Part shown: positions 1 to 8,829 of the stretch, piece after piece | Numbering within the stretch: the first letter of the stretch is position 1 | How the letters are laid out: every line of letters begins with the position of its first letter | Assembly: GCA_013215465.1 (NCBI GenBank) | Contig: JABSOW010000003.1 | Location: 124,001-188,000, forward strand | Direction of reading: 5' to 3' | DNA: 64,000 bases | Source of the DNA: Colwellia sp. | GTDB taxonomy: Bacteria; Pseudomonadota; Gammaproteobacteria; Enterobacterales; Alteromonadaceae | The notes under the pieces: model-generated | Told to the model about the DNA's origin: nothing | What the model saw: only the letters and a program-made list of their open reading frames with translations | The model's database searches: none | Made by a program: the position numbers and the translations under genes

Positions 1-103
1 ATTGTAATGACTTTATATTTGTGAGATTAACTTTTTTAGATCTAACCTATTGAATTAAAATTAATAACTGCCATCCATAGCAGTTTGCTATCAAGTTTAA
101 CTA

Positions 104-1726
104 TTAATTTATTTTATAAACATAAAACAAAGGAGGTCTGCTATATAAAGCTGTTGTATCGCCGTCCTTTAAAGAAACGTATAACAAGCCACTGTCAGCA
201 TCATAACTTGCTCCTCTTAGCTCTGCATTTATAGGGGTATCAAACTTACCATATTCATAAGGACGAACGTCATGGGGTTCCATCAGGCCTTGTTTAACTT
301 TAAGTAAGTCACTTACATGCCATAACCAAATATAATTATATCTTTCAGCAGCAATAAATGGGCAAGGCCCTCCACAGAGATTACCATCATTTTGAGTTAT
401 CTTATAACCTAACCCTGACTCGTGACCACCAGAGTATCCCAATGTTACATAGGTGTTGCTTCCAGGCACAATAAAACCATGTGATGCTCCAGAGTTTCTT
501 GTCCAAAGATCATTTTGTAAATCCTTGTTGTAAAGAATATCATCCTGATTTATAGACCCTTCACCATAAACCGTCTTGTCATACAATATATTTTGAGGGT
601 AGTTAAAATCCAGTAATACTCCGCTTTTTATTACTGTGCCATGTTTGGCGTTGATTAAGCTATCTACATCCGTAAGGACAAACGCTGATGGACCAACCGA
701 TAGCCTAGAAAGTATAGCGCCAGCAGAGAAACCACTTACATAGCGGCCACCTAAACTTTGCTGCCACTCTAATGGGATAGGCGTAATCCAACCCGCCGCA
801 TGCATAGCACCTTCAAATTCAAAAGGTCCAATAATCTTACTTGTAGACAAATTATTTGCATCCTGAAATACCACCGTAGTATCGGTTTCCGAACCAGAAG
901 CATCGTACCAATCCATATAATTGGCGATTAGTTTACCTTCAATTAAAGCCAGTCCTGTGATTCTGAAACGTTGGTCAATACCAGTATCAACACGACCAGT
1001 TTCGTGAAAATCTACAAAACCTTGAATTATATTTTCTTGTACTTTAAAGTCAGCCATATTTTGGCTATTTACAATTTCAGGTATGGCAAACTCAGCGATA
1101 GCCTGTTCTCTACTGTGCCCTACAATAAATAGGGAATGATTTGTTGGGTTGTATGCTATAACCCCAGGAGCATAACTTAGATTAGTGTAATTTGAATCTC
1201 CAAAAACTTCACCTGAAAATCTAAAGCCGCCTTGATATTCAAAAGAATCAATAGTTATTTCAGTAAAAAAACTACACGTTTCATTTTTGAAAGTCCCGCT
1301 CCATTCATCAAAACTGCCATCGTTACAAGTTCGAATTTGAGTTTCTTCTTCACAAACTTGGTCGCCCGTTACATTCAGCAGTTGATAGCTGATTCGCTGT
1401 TCATTTTCGTTATGTGCTATCAATCCACAAGAAAAAAAATTAGTTACTGTATCTACACTACAAGATTCAAATTGAAATGTGCCACTCCGTTCATTAAAAA
1501 TGCCATCATTACATGTACGGGACTGCACTTCTTCTTCACAAACATTATTGTGTGAAACAGATGAAGTTTTATAGCGTAATTGTTGTTCGTTTTCTCCGTG
1601 AGGAGTTGCGCCACATGATAGTTCAGTTACTATTTTTTTACTGTCTGCGATGCCTGCTGTTTGACTATTATCCTGGCATGCTGAAACAGCAATTATAATG
1701 ATGCTAGCAAGTATTAATCGGTACAT
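104..1726 (-). CDS. Secreted lipoprotein with two Cys-rich repeats, function unknown
   Basis: Predicted 540-aa lipoprotein. The reading frame is open up to 1789, but the ATG at 1726 puts a typical lipoprotein signal (hydrophobic stretch ending AVSAC, lipidated Cys17) at the N-terminus, so I start there. Residues about 35-150 hold two tandem copies of a roughly 57-residue module. Each has a spaced pattern SCG...NEQ..Y......VCEEE.Q.RTCNDG.F...SGTF...C, which suggests disulfide-bonded extracellular repeats. The remaining ~390 residues are beta-rich with many Gly, Tyr and Asp, and I do not recognise the family. It is divergent from the EPS polymerase gene, so a role at the cell surface or in the matrix is plausible but inferred. 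Lipidation is well supported; function is not. Confidence 0.7.
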   Translation of the reverse strand: MYRLILASIIIIAVSACQDNSQTAGIADSKKIVTELSCGATPHGENEQQLRYKTSSVSHNNVCEEEVQSRTCNDGIFNERSGTFQFESCSVDTVTNFFSCGLIAHNENEQRISYQLLNVTGDQVCEEETQIRTCNDGSFDEWSGTFKNETCSFFTEITIDSFEYQGGFRFSGEVFGDSNYTNLSYAPGVIAYNPTNHSLFIVGHSREQAIAEFAIPEIVNSQNMADFKVQENIIQGFVDFHETGRVDTGIDQRFRITGLALIEGKLIANYMDWYDASGSETDTTVVFQDANNLSTSKIIGPFEFEGAMHAAGWITPIPLEWQQSLGGRYVSGFSAGAILSRLSVGPSAFVLTDVDSLINAKHGTVIKSGVLLDFNYPQNILYDKTVYGEGSINQDDILYNKDLQNDLWTRNSGASHGFIVPGSNTYVTLGYSGGHESGLGYKITQNDGNLCGGPCPFIAAERYNYIWLWHVSDLLKVKQGLMEPHDVRPYEYGKFDTPINAELRGASYDADSGLLYVSLKDGDTTALYSRPPLFYVYKIN

Positions 1727-2029
1727 TGAAGGTCTCTGTTCTATAGATTTCAAACTCACTGTGAGCAAACATAATAATGCTAAAGTCAATACTTAGGTGG
1801 TGGATAGTATCATGTAATCATTACCAATGATTACTATTTCTTATTTATTCATTTTCTAGAGGTCCAGTTAACAATCACTATATATTTATCTATTTTTACT
1901 ATTTCATATATTTTCTGATATAGTTACTTCAGCTCGAAGCGCTTACTCTTTTAGGTTAAATAAAGTAACAGTAGTAGGCTTTCGAGCCCCCATTTCCGTC
2001 TAAAGAAAAATCGACCATAAAAAAACAAA
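1727..2029. promoter_or_regulatory. Divergent intergenic region with a perfect 9-bp dyad
   Basis: This stretch separates the lipoprotein gene (minus) from the polymerase gene (plus). At 1814-1834 there is a perfect inverted repeat, GTAATCATT-ACC-AATGATTAC, the size of a repressor or activator operator. The rest is AT-rich with no RNA gene or coding frame that I can see. Operator function is inferred from symmetry and position only. Confidence 0.35.
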
Positions 2030-4279
2030 GTGAATAAAGTGAATGATCTTATATTTCTATTAGACAATAAAACGGACGTTTTTTTTAAAACACTTGCCGC
2101 TTTAATTGTTAGTAGTGTTATTTATCTGGCGGCCATATTTCCTGTGGCTAATCTGTATATTGTAATTTCTTTATTATTTTACGTTTTGTTCCTACTGCGC
2201 CAACCCACTTGTTGGTTGATTGTTTTACCTATAATTACAGTTGTGTTGCATTTAACACCATGGTCGGGCCGATTCATATTTAATGAATTGGACTTTTATA
2301 TCTATATCACTATTGGGGTGCTTTTATTTAAATTTCCATTAGTTTACTTTCCGACACTAAACAAAAAACACCTATTAGTTTTATTGTTTAGTTTTCTGTC
2401 CATTTATTCTATAGGCCTTATACCAGAGGACATAACTGGCAGTTTATTAACCAATCCATACCATTCGAGTTTACTAAAATATAAAGTTGGCAAAGGGATA
2501 ATTTGGGCAGCAATATTAGCTTGGTTTTTTCATTCTCAATATCAAAAAAACCAAGACAATGTAATAAAACATCTCATTTACGGTAGCTGCATATCAGCAT
2601 TCTCATTATTTATTATCATCCTTTGGGAAAGAAATTTTTTAACTGCTTTTGAAAACAGTGCCTCTTGGTACCAGGTGTTAAGTTCGCTGCTTGATATAAC
2701 AAGCACATATAGAGCAACTAGCATCATGTCTGACATGCACACTGGGGGCGAGAGTTTAGATGGTATTTATCTGCTTTTATTCCCATTACTTTGTTTTGGT
2801 ATAAGTTACTTCAAGAGTAATTATTTAAAACTATGCTGCTTACTTGCACTACTCTGTGTTTTCTATTGTGTATTAGTTGGCTTTACAAGAGCGACATATG
2901 TAAGTGTATTAATATCGATAGTATGTTTTATTTTATTGATGATGAAAAAATCGGACTGGAAAAAATATAAAACGTTAGGCGTATTATATTTTTTGACTTT
3001 TATCCTTACATTTATTTTGTATAGTACTTCTGGTTATTATTCGATACTTTCGTTAACTCTATTACTTATTAGTTCCACTTTATTATTTTCTTATAAATCG
3101 AAAGTTGCTAATTATTTTTATTTTTTATTAATGACGTTGATATCACTCTCTTGTTATGTCGCATTAAAGGGTTATACCGATAGTCAATGGGTGGAACAAA
3201 ATTCACAGAATTTATTCACACTTATTACTATATGTAGCTTACTTGTAGTTCTTTCAATAATCATTAGCTATAAACACACCAACCTTTCACCATTAAAAAG
3301 CTCTTTATCTATTAATGCTCTATTTTTACTCGCTACCTTTGTTGCCATTCTAATGTTTGCAGGCAGCCATATGAAACAACGAATGACTAATATCAACTCA
3401 GATTTACATACAAGAATGATTCACTGGAGTAATGTAATTGATTCATCTAACCAAGATCTAAAGAGTTATATTTTAGGAAACGGATTAGGAAGTTTCCCTC
3501 TAAATTATTTAGTTTCAAAACCCGATTTAGTCAGAACTGTAGGTACTTTCTCTACAGAGCAAAATGCCAATGGCGAGAATGTTTTAATATTAGGTAGCGG
3601 TAAAGACTTAGCATTTGGTCAACGACTCCATATATATCCTAATATTGATTATAAAGTAGAGTTAGAAATTCAAAGTAAAAATAATACAATCATTAACATC
3701 TCTTTATGTGAAAGAAACTTAATAGTCTTTGACCGCTGGACAGTAAACTGTGAATGGCGTCCTTTAGCGATAACGGCTTCTCAATCGTTCCAGTTTGTTT
3801 CTGTCACTATAAATTCTAAAAATGTGGGGCTAGAAACCAATCCCCTTAAAAGATGGCCAACTGTTTTTTTATTACGTAATGACGCATCCACAGAACTATT
3901 AGCTATTAGAAATATAAATGTAACTGACTCGTATGATAATCAATTAATAAAAAATGATGACTTTCAACTTGGCCTAGACCATTGGTTTTTTTATCATGAT
4001 TTTGAACATTTGGCTTGGCATATTAAAAATATTTATTTGTCTATTTATTATCAATTAGGTGCCGTTGGAATATTATTGTTTTCTATTTTGGTAGCGGTCG
4101 GCGTTCATAATACCCTGAACTCTGAAGGCACTAACAAACTACTTAATACAGCTTTTTTGAGTATTACATTAGGCTTTTTGGCATTTGGTTTGTTCGGAGA
4201 CCCACTTGATTCGCCTCGTGTTAGTTGGTTTTATTATCTAACTCTATTTAGTTTAGTGATGAATAAAACGAAACCTTAA
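2030..4279 (+). CDS. Wzy-like O-antigen/EPS polymerase, polytopic membrane protein
   Basis: 749-aa multispanning inner-membrane protein, opening with a GTG codon. About ten or more hydrophobic segments cover residues 12-450. The motif region RMTNINSDLHTRMIHW followed by GNGLGSFP is typical of the Wzy/WaaL O-antigen polymerase/ligase family. Such proteins join lipid-linked repeat units on the periplasmic face. Unusually, residues about 490-640 form a soluble beta-rich insert (CERN..VFDRWTVNCEWRP, then NDDFQLGLDHWFF) before the final membrane helices. This could be a periplasmic carbohydrate-binding module. It is the first plus-strand gene of the EPS locus. No strong ribosome-binding site precedes the GTG. 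Confident as a polymerase/ligase-family protein; the exact linkage made is unknown. Confidence 0.78.
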   Translation: MNKVNDLIFLLDNKTDVFFKTLAALIVSSVIYLAAIFPVANLYIVISLLFYVLFLLRQPTCWLIVLPIITVVLHLTPWSGRFIFNELDFYIYITIGVLLFKFPLVYFPTLNKKHLLVLLFSFLSIYSIGLIPEDITGSLLTNPYHSSLLKYKVGKGIIWAAILAWFFHSQYQKNQDNVIKHLIYGSCISAFSLFIIILWERNFLTAFENSASWYQVLSSLLDITSTYRATSIMSDMHTGGESLDGIYLLLFPLLCFGISYFKSNYLKLCCLLALLCVFYCVLVGFTRATYVSVLISIVCFILLMMKKSDWKKYKTLGVLYFLTFILTFILYSTSGYYSILSLTLLLISSTLLFSYKSKVANYFYFLLMTLISLSCYVALKGYTDSQWVEQNSQNLFTLITICSLLVVLSIIISYKHTNLSPLKSSLSINALFLLATFVAILMFAGSHMKQRMTNINSDLHTRMIHWSNVIDSSNQDLKSYILGNGLGSFPLNYLVSKPDLVRTVGTFSTEQNANGENVLILGSGKDLAFGQRLHIYPNIDYKVELEIQSKNNTIINISLCERNLIVFDRWTVNCEWRPLAITASQSFQFVSVTINSKNVGLETNPLKRWPTVFLLRNDASTELLAIRNINVTDSYDNQLIKNDDFQLGLDHWFFYHDFEHLAWHIKNIYLSIYYQLGAVGILLFSILVAVGVHNTLNSEGTNKLLNTAFLSITLGFLAFGLFGDPLDSPRVSWFYYLTLFSLVMNKTKP

Positions 4280-4518
4280 AAATTATCAAAGTGTCCTATG
4301 CCATTAGACCAGATCAAAAGTTACTGGATTTGTTGATGTTAACAATAATGACAATGGCCATCAAATAACTTAGCTTTTTTGCTACTTTTTTACTTAACGA
4401 TTTAATGGGCATTATTTATTTTTGCTTTTATTATCAAATGTGTTGATGTTTTAACCCTAAATAATACACAATATAAATCTAACTAACACTGCAACCACAA
4501 GAATAAATTCAAAAATAT

Positions 4519-4577
4519 TGTAGGTCAGCATTTATTCTGACAAAATAATTATTTGTCGCACTGAAGTACGACCTACA
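4519..4577. repeat. REPIN: two inverted REP-like palindromes
   Basis: Two REP-like units face each other. The left unit (4519-4543, plus) has a GTAG head followed by stem GTCAG...CTGAC. The right unit (4554-4577, minus) has stem GTCGTAC...GTGCGAC, again with GTAG at its base. Paired inverted REPs with a GTAG tetranucleotide are the form mobilised by RAYT-type (TnpA-REP) transposases. The surrounding gene-free stretch 4280-4648 holds nothing else recognisable apart from AT-rich sequence and the leader of the next gene. Confidence 0.7.
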
Positions 4578-4648
4578 GGTGATCATATTAAATTAAATAA
4601 TGATTCCTGCACAACCTACATTGCCACAACAATAAATAGAGATTAACA

Positions 4649-5839
4649 TTGAATATCTTAGTCATTTCCCACCGCATACCGTATCCCGCGAATAAGGGCG
4701 AAAAGATTAGAACCTTTAATCAAATTAAGTATTTAGCAGAATTGGGTCATGATATTCATGTTGTAGCCCCTATTGAAGACGCTACCGAGATTGAATTTGC
4801 TGAACAGCTTGCCAAATTCAACAACATTTCAGTTAGCACCCAACAACTGCCACCGAAAGCGCTAAGACTGTTAAAAGGTGTATTGTTAGGAGAATCATTA
4901 AGTGTGGCTAATTTTTATTCGGTAAAGCTGCAACAAAAAATAAACCAGTTAATTCAAGTTAACGCCTTTGATTATATATTGTGTACAAGTTCAGCGGTTG
5001 CCAAGTATGTGTATAACAATAATTGTGCTTATAATGTACAGTTATTAATGGATTTTATGGATTTAGATTCTGACAAATGGCAACAATATGCCGATAAATC
5101 GTCAATTCCAATGCGCTGGGTTTATCAGCGAGAAGCGACAAAGTTAGCAAGCTATGAAAATACTATACAAGAAAAATTTAACGCTTGTTTTTTTATCGCC
5201 GATACCGAAGTGGCACTTTTTAAAAAACAAGTTCCTCATGCAAGTAATGTATTTCCTTTAGGGAATGGCTTAAATACTAAAGAGTTTTATCCTGCTAAGA
5301 TTGCACCACAAAATGAAAATCCCGTTTTTATATTTACCGGGGTTATGGATTACAAACCCAATGTTGATGCCGTATTGTGGTTTGTTGAACAGTGCTGGCA
5401 ACAACTGTTATCTCACTTCCCGTCGGCTCGTTTTATTATTGCAGGGATGAACCCAAACTCAGAGGTTCAGCAATTGTCGTCTATCGAGGGAATAGAAGTC
5501 ACTGGTTTTGTTGATGAGATTTTACCTTATTATCATCAAGCGGATTACTTTGTTGCACCGTTTAGATTAGCCCGAGGCGTACAAAATAAAGTATTACAAG
5601 CTTTTGCTTGTGGTTTACCGGTTATATCAACACCTATGGGCGCTGAGGGTATTACTTGCCGCGATCAACAAGAAATATTATTAGCAAACACTCCTAATGA
5701 ATTCATTGAAAAGATTTTATTTCTCGAAGAAAATGCTCAGTTAAGAAAGAAGATATCTGATTCGGCATTATCATTAATTAAAAATGAATACTCGTGGCCA
5801 GGAAAATTAAAGCCGCTTCAGGATTTAATAGCGAAATAG
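4649..5839 (+). CDS. Glycosyltransferase, XrtA/PEP-CTERM associated (TIGR03087 type)
   Basis: 396-aa GT-B fold glycosyltransferase. The N-terminus NILVISHRIPYPANKGEKIRT matches the characteristic start of the TIGR03087 sugar transferases found beside exosortase A. The C-terminal half has the nucleotide-sugar binding pattern (FTGVMDYKPNVDAV at about 230, then ADYFVAPFRLARGVQNKVLQAFACGLPVIST at about 300-330). The start codon is TTG, because family members begin exactly at this residue and no earlier ATG fits. A weak GAGA lies upstream. The enzyme would add one sugar of the EPS repeat unit at the cytoplasmic face. It stands alone between two REP-bearing gaps, downstream of the polymerase. Confidence 0.85.
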   Translation: MNILVISHRIPYPANKGEKIRTFNQIKYLAELGHDIHVVAPIEDATEIEFAEQLAKFNNISVSTQQLPPKALRLLKGVLLGESLSVANFYSVKLQQKINQLIQVNAFDYILCTSSAVAKYVYNNNCAYNVQLLMDFMDLDSDKWQQYADKSSIPMRWVYQREATKLASYENTIQEKFNACFFIADTEVALFKKQVPHASNVFPLGNGLNTKEFYPAKIAPQNENPVFIFTGVMDYKPNVDAVLWFVEQCWQQLLSHFPSARFIIAGMNPNSEVQQLSSIEGIEVTGFVDEILPYYHQADYFVAPFRLARGVQNKVLQAFACGLPVISTPMGAEGITCRDQQEILLANTPNEFIEKILFLEENAQLRKKISDSALSLIKNEYSWPGKLKPLQDLIAK

Positions 5840-5857
5840 TATATGTTCTCAGGGATC

Positions 5858-6085
5858 TGTCGCAATAAATTACGACCTACATATACTATTCAGCAAGTCC
5901 TACACCTTTCCGTTCGTCCTGAGCGCGGAGCAGTCGAAGGAAGCTTACCGAAAGGGATCTGTCGCACAAAAGTGCGACCTACATATATTATTCAGCAAAT
6001 CCTACCCATTTCTGTTAGTCCTGAGCGCGGAGCAGTCGAAGGGAGCTTGCCGAAAGGGATCTGTCGCAATAAAGTACGACCTACA
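5858..6085. repeat. Tandem ~102-bp repeat carrying three REP-like palindromes
   Basis: REP-like units lie at 5858-5881, 5960-5983 and 6062-6085, all with the GTAG end on the minus strand (written TGTCGC...GCGACCTACA or ...ACGACCTACA on plus). The period is 102 bp. Between them is a second conserved block (CCTGAGCGCGGAGCAGTCGA, then CGAAAGGGATC). Because 102 is a multiple of three, an open frame runs through the array, but it is repeat translation (PERGAVEGSL-type peptides), not a gene. The array ends 20 bp before the start of the acyltransferase gene. Confidence 0.85.
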
Positions 6086-6105
6086 TTCACTTTAGAGTAT
6101 TTAAT

Positions 6106-6690
6106 TTGAAGAATTTAATTAAGCAAAGTTTATTTTTAATCTCAGCAGTCATAGCGGCACCTTTCACTTTGCTATATTTGACACTGAACTCTGTATTAAA
6201 AAGTGATGCGGTTTTCAGCAGTTTTTCTCAACTATTAAGCCTATTACCGGGAAAAACAGGTGCTTATTTACGGGCGGGTTTTTATCGATTCACGATGAAT
6301 TATTGCAGTAAAGACGCGGTAATATCTTTTCTCGTTTTATTTTCTCAACGCGATACTGAAATTGAGTCGGGTGTTTATATTGGACCACAATGTAATATAG
6401 GTAAATGCAAAATAGGCCAAGACACCCTGCTTGGCAGTGGCGTTCATATAATGAGTGGTAAAGGACAGCATAATTTTGATGATTTATCCAAGCCGATAAA
6501 AGATCAAGGTGGGACTTTTGAAAAAATGACCATCGGAAAAGATTCATGGATTGGCAACGGCGCCCTTATTATGGCAAACGTAGGGCAACATTGCGTAGTC
6601 GCAGCTGGCGCTGTGGTTATTGATGATGTGGCAGATTATTCAATTGTTGCCGGCAATCCTGCTAAGGTTATTAAACAAATAAATGACTAG
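6106..6690 (+). CDS. Hexapeptide-repeat acyltransferase (EPS O-acetyltransferase)
   Basis: 194-aa protein with a hydrophobic N-terminal segment (residues about 7-30) and a C-terminal left-handed beta-helix built of hexapeptide repeats (IESGVYIGPQCNIGKCKIGQDTLLGSGVHI at about 85-115). The loop with HNFDD, the later IGKDSWIGNGALIMANV block and the end VVAAGAVV...SIVAGNPAKVIK are diagnostic of the WcaF/LacA/serine-acetyltransferase group. It probably O-acetylates a sugar in the exopolysaccharide using acetyl-CoA. The start is TTG at 6106, just after the REP array. It overlaps the next gene by 8 bp, so the two are probably translated together. Confidence 0.85.
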   Translation: MKNLIKQSLFLISAVIAAPFTLLYLTLNSVLKSDAVFSSFSQLLSLLPGKTGAYLRAGFYRFTMNYCSKDAVISFLVLFSQRDTEIESGVYIGPQCNIGKCKIGQDTLLGSGVHIMSGKGQHNFDDLSKPIKDQGGTFEKMTIGKDSWIGNGALIMANVGQHCVVAAGAVVIDDVADYSIVAGNPAKVIKQIND

Positions 6691-7846
6691 CATTAGCGCA
6701 AATAAATCAATATTGATACTTTTGGCGCTATTGTGCTCTACCTTGGCTAATGCGATTACCATAGATACTGAGGCTATATTCTTAGCAAAATTGCAACCTC
6801 AGGTAAAAATACCTGACTATTATAAAATATATAATGTGCGCAATGCTAATGAAGTATATCAAGCCTTAAATAAGGCTCATCAAGTTGGTGGATATGCTGC
6901 AATTTTATTCGCTGATGGTATTTATCATCTTAAGCGCACTATAAATATTTCAGCCGACAATATTATGTTGTTATCTACATCAGCCACTCCTGTTAACACT
7001 ATATTGCGTGGCAATGGCATGAAGTCAACCAAAGGTGTTGAAAACCTCATCAGAGTAAGCGGAAAACACTTCGTTATTGATGGTTTAACGCTTGAGCAGA
7101 CCGGTAACCACCTTATCCAAATCGCAGGTGAAAATGGTGCCATTAACCCTATTATTCGCAACACCATATTACAAGATGGCTACGAACAATTACTAAAAGT
7201 TACTTATAGTAGAAAACATAGTGACAGGTTTTCTACTAATGGCTTAGTAGAAAATTGCCTGTTTCGCTATACAAATGGCATAGGGCCAAACTTCTATATT
7301 GGCGGTATTGACGCACATGGCATTAAAAACTGGCAAATAAAAAATAATATTTTTGAAAACATTGCTAGCCCAAATAAATATATTGCCGAACATGCCATCC
7401 ATTTATGGAATGATACTGCTCATAATACTATTAAAAACAATCTAATTATTAATTCAGATCGCGGTATTGGCCTTGGTATGAGGCTTAAAAAGCACAACTA
7501 TAATACTCATTCTAACTTTGCGGGAGTGGTAGAAGGTAACATTATTTATCATGCCAAAAACAATCATGAATTCGCCGATGTCGGCATTATTTTAGAAGAT
7601 AGTCCCGAAACGATTATTCGGGATAATTTCATCTACTTTGAGCACGATTACCCTAACGCGATAGAGTTTAGGTTTAACAAAACCATTGATGTGCTGATAA
7701 GTAATAATGAAACTAACCGTGGTATCGTACTAAGGAACCATGCTCAAGCGCTTATTATTAACAATCGCATTGCTGAACTAACTAAAAGTAGCTTGATATT
7801 AGCTATAGCAGCACTGACGAGTAAAGCTGCGGTGTTGTCGCAATGA
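6683..7846 (+). CDS. Secreted right-handed beta-helix protein, possible polysaccharide lyase or epimerase
   Basis: 387 aa with a Sec signal peptide (residues about 9-24, cleavage near LANA). The body shows recurrent beta-helix coils rich in N and I (ENLIRVSGKHFVIDGLTLEQTGNHLIQI; NNIFENI; KNNLIINSDRGIGLGM; RDNFIYF), as in PL6 chondroitinase-B/alginate-lyase and pectate-lyase-like folds. It probably acts on the exopolysaccharide in the periplasm or outside the cell. The catalytic class cannot be assigned by eye. It overlaps the acyltransferase gene by 8 bp. The last four codons and the stop (TGA at 7844-7846) lie inside or at the edge of a REP-like repeat, so the original C-terminus has probably been replaced or trimmed. 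Confidence 0.75.
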   Translation: MTSISANKSILILLALLCSTLANAITIDTEAIFLAKLQPQVKIPDYYKIYNVRNANEVYQALNKAHQVGGYAAILFADGIYHLKRTINISADNIMLLSTSATPVNTILRGNGMKSTKGVENLIRVSGKHFVIDGLTLEQTGNHLIQIAGENGAINPIIRNTILQDGYEQLLKVTYSRKHSDRFSTNGLVENCLFRYTNGIGPNFYIGGIDAHGIKNWQIKNNIFENIASPNKYIAEHAIHLWNDTAHNTIKNNLIINSDRGIGLGMRLKKHNYNTHSNFAGVVEGNIIYHAKNNHEFADVGIILEDSPETIIRDNFIYFEHDYPNAIEFRFNKTIDVLISNNETNRGIVLRNHAQALIINNRIAELTKSSLILAIAALTSKAAVLSQ

Positions 7847-7957
7847 ATTACGACCTACACGGCAATTTGTCACAATGAATTACCACCTACATAGGCAATT
7901 TGTCGCAATGAATTACGACCTACATAGGCAATTTGTCACAATGAATTACCACCTACA
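7836..7957. repeat. Four REP-like units at ~33-bp spacing
   Basis: 24-bp units at 7836-7859, 7868-7891, 7901-7924 and 7934-7957, separated by 8-10 bp. Units 1 and 3 have the intact stem (TGTCGC...TACGACCTACA). Units 2 and 4 share the same two changes (TGTCAC...TACCACCTACA), which weaken the stem. The array is therefore a duplicated 65-bp dimer. It overlaps the end of the beta-helix gene and lies 8 bp from the end of the convergent FkbM gene. Confidence 0.85.
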
Positions 7958-7965
7958 TTTTTTTG

Positions 7966-8829
7966 TTAATCTGCTATGCCAATAATGTCATATTGTTGCA
8001 GCGGGAACTGCTGATAAAATGCTTTGGAACGATCTACTTGTTTGTTATCTAGAATAGGTACCAACCAAGTAAAATCTCTTAACTTTTCAGCTTCCTTAAA
8101 TAACTCTTCCGGTGTTTGTTTATCTCTAGTCAAAACATCAGGATGAAGCTCTAACAAAAGCACTATTTTTTCCGCTTGCTGTATTGTCTTTTTCGCCCCA
8201 GAAAAAACTGCTTTTTCTTGGCCTTCAACATCAATTTTAATGGCTATATTTTTCGCTATAGCAATATTATTATCATCAATAAGCGAGTCTACCGTGGTAA
8301 CTTCAGTTTTCCCTGTTGAGTTATTAATTAAGTGACCTTCGTGATCAGAGCCTTGCGCGCTATTAAAGCTAAATAGCCCATAACCATTAAAATTAGAAAT
8401 AGCTTTATTAAAAGCAAAATGCCTGGCCGATATATTTAATAAATTTTGCTTAAGCACATTAAATACACTTGGATTAGGCTCTAGCGCAATAATTTGATTA
8501 ACACCTTGGCAATGCTTATTAACTAAAGCCGAAACCACCCCTACATCAGCACCTAAGTCAATAAAGTCAAAATGTTTTAATTCGTCATTTAGCACTTGAG
8601 TAAAAGGTAATATTTCTTCTAAGTAATAATTTTCTGGGCCATAGTTTTTCCAAAAGCACCATTGATCCCAAGGGATTGAAAATTCACTGCCTTTAATTTC
8701 GTAAGTAATTAAACTGCGATTGTGTTTATGTTTTGTTGCTTCATACAACCGATATTTACCTGGTATTTCATGACACTGAATAAATTTAATTATCGCATTT
8801 AAGCCAGAATAAATTTTACGCATCATCAT
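7966..8829 (-). CDS. FkbM-family SAM-dependent methyltransferase
   Basis: 287 aa. The Rossmann-type SAM-binding motif is FIDLGADVGVVSALV (about residues 89-103), followed by IIALEPNPSVFNVLKQNL and later IKIDVEGQEKAVFSGA, the signature order of FkbM methyltransferases. These often O-methylate sugars in surface glycans. Three consecutive ATG codons open the frame (8829, 8826, 8823). I keep the first, as it overlaps the exosortase gene by 14 bp and translation is probably coupled. It is the last gene of a minus-strand run: initiating transferase, deacetylase, exosortase, methyltransferase. The substrate is inferred. Confidence 0.85.
   Translation of the reverse strand: MMMRKIYSGLNAIIKFIQCHEIPGKYRLYEATKHKHNRSLITYEIKGSEFSIPWDQWCFWKNYGPENYYLEEILPFTQVLNDELKHFDFIDLGADVGVVSALVNKHCQGVNQIIALEPNPSVFNVLKQNLLNISARHFAFNKAISNFNGYGLFSFNSAQGSDHEGHLINNSTGKTEVTTVDSLIDDNNIAIAKNIAIKIDVEGQEKAVFSGAKKTIQQAEKIVLLLELHPDVLTRDKQTPEELFKEAEKLRDFTWLVPILDNKQVDRSKAFYQQFPLQQYDIIGIAD

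Noticed and set aside
5843..6109. 88-codon open frame across the 102-bp repeats
   Set aside because: It only translates the repeat array (period divisible by three) and gives PERGAVEG-type peptides; no credible start context.
7836..7957. Possible CRISPR array (24-bp repeats, regular spacing)
   Set aside because: The spacers are only 8-10 bp and nearly identical, the repeats carry the REP hairpin and GTAG head, and no cas gene is present.
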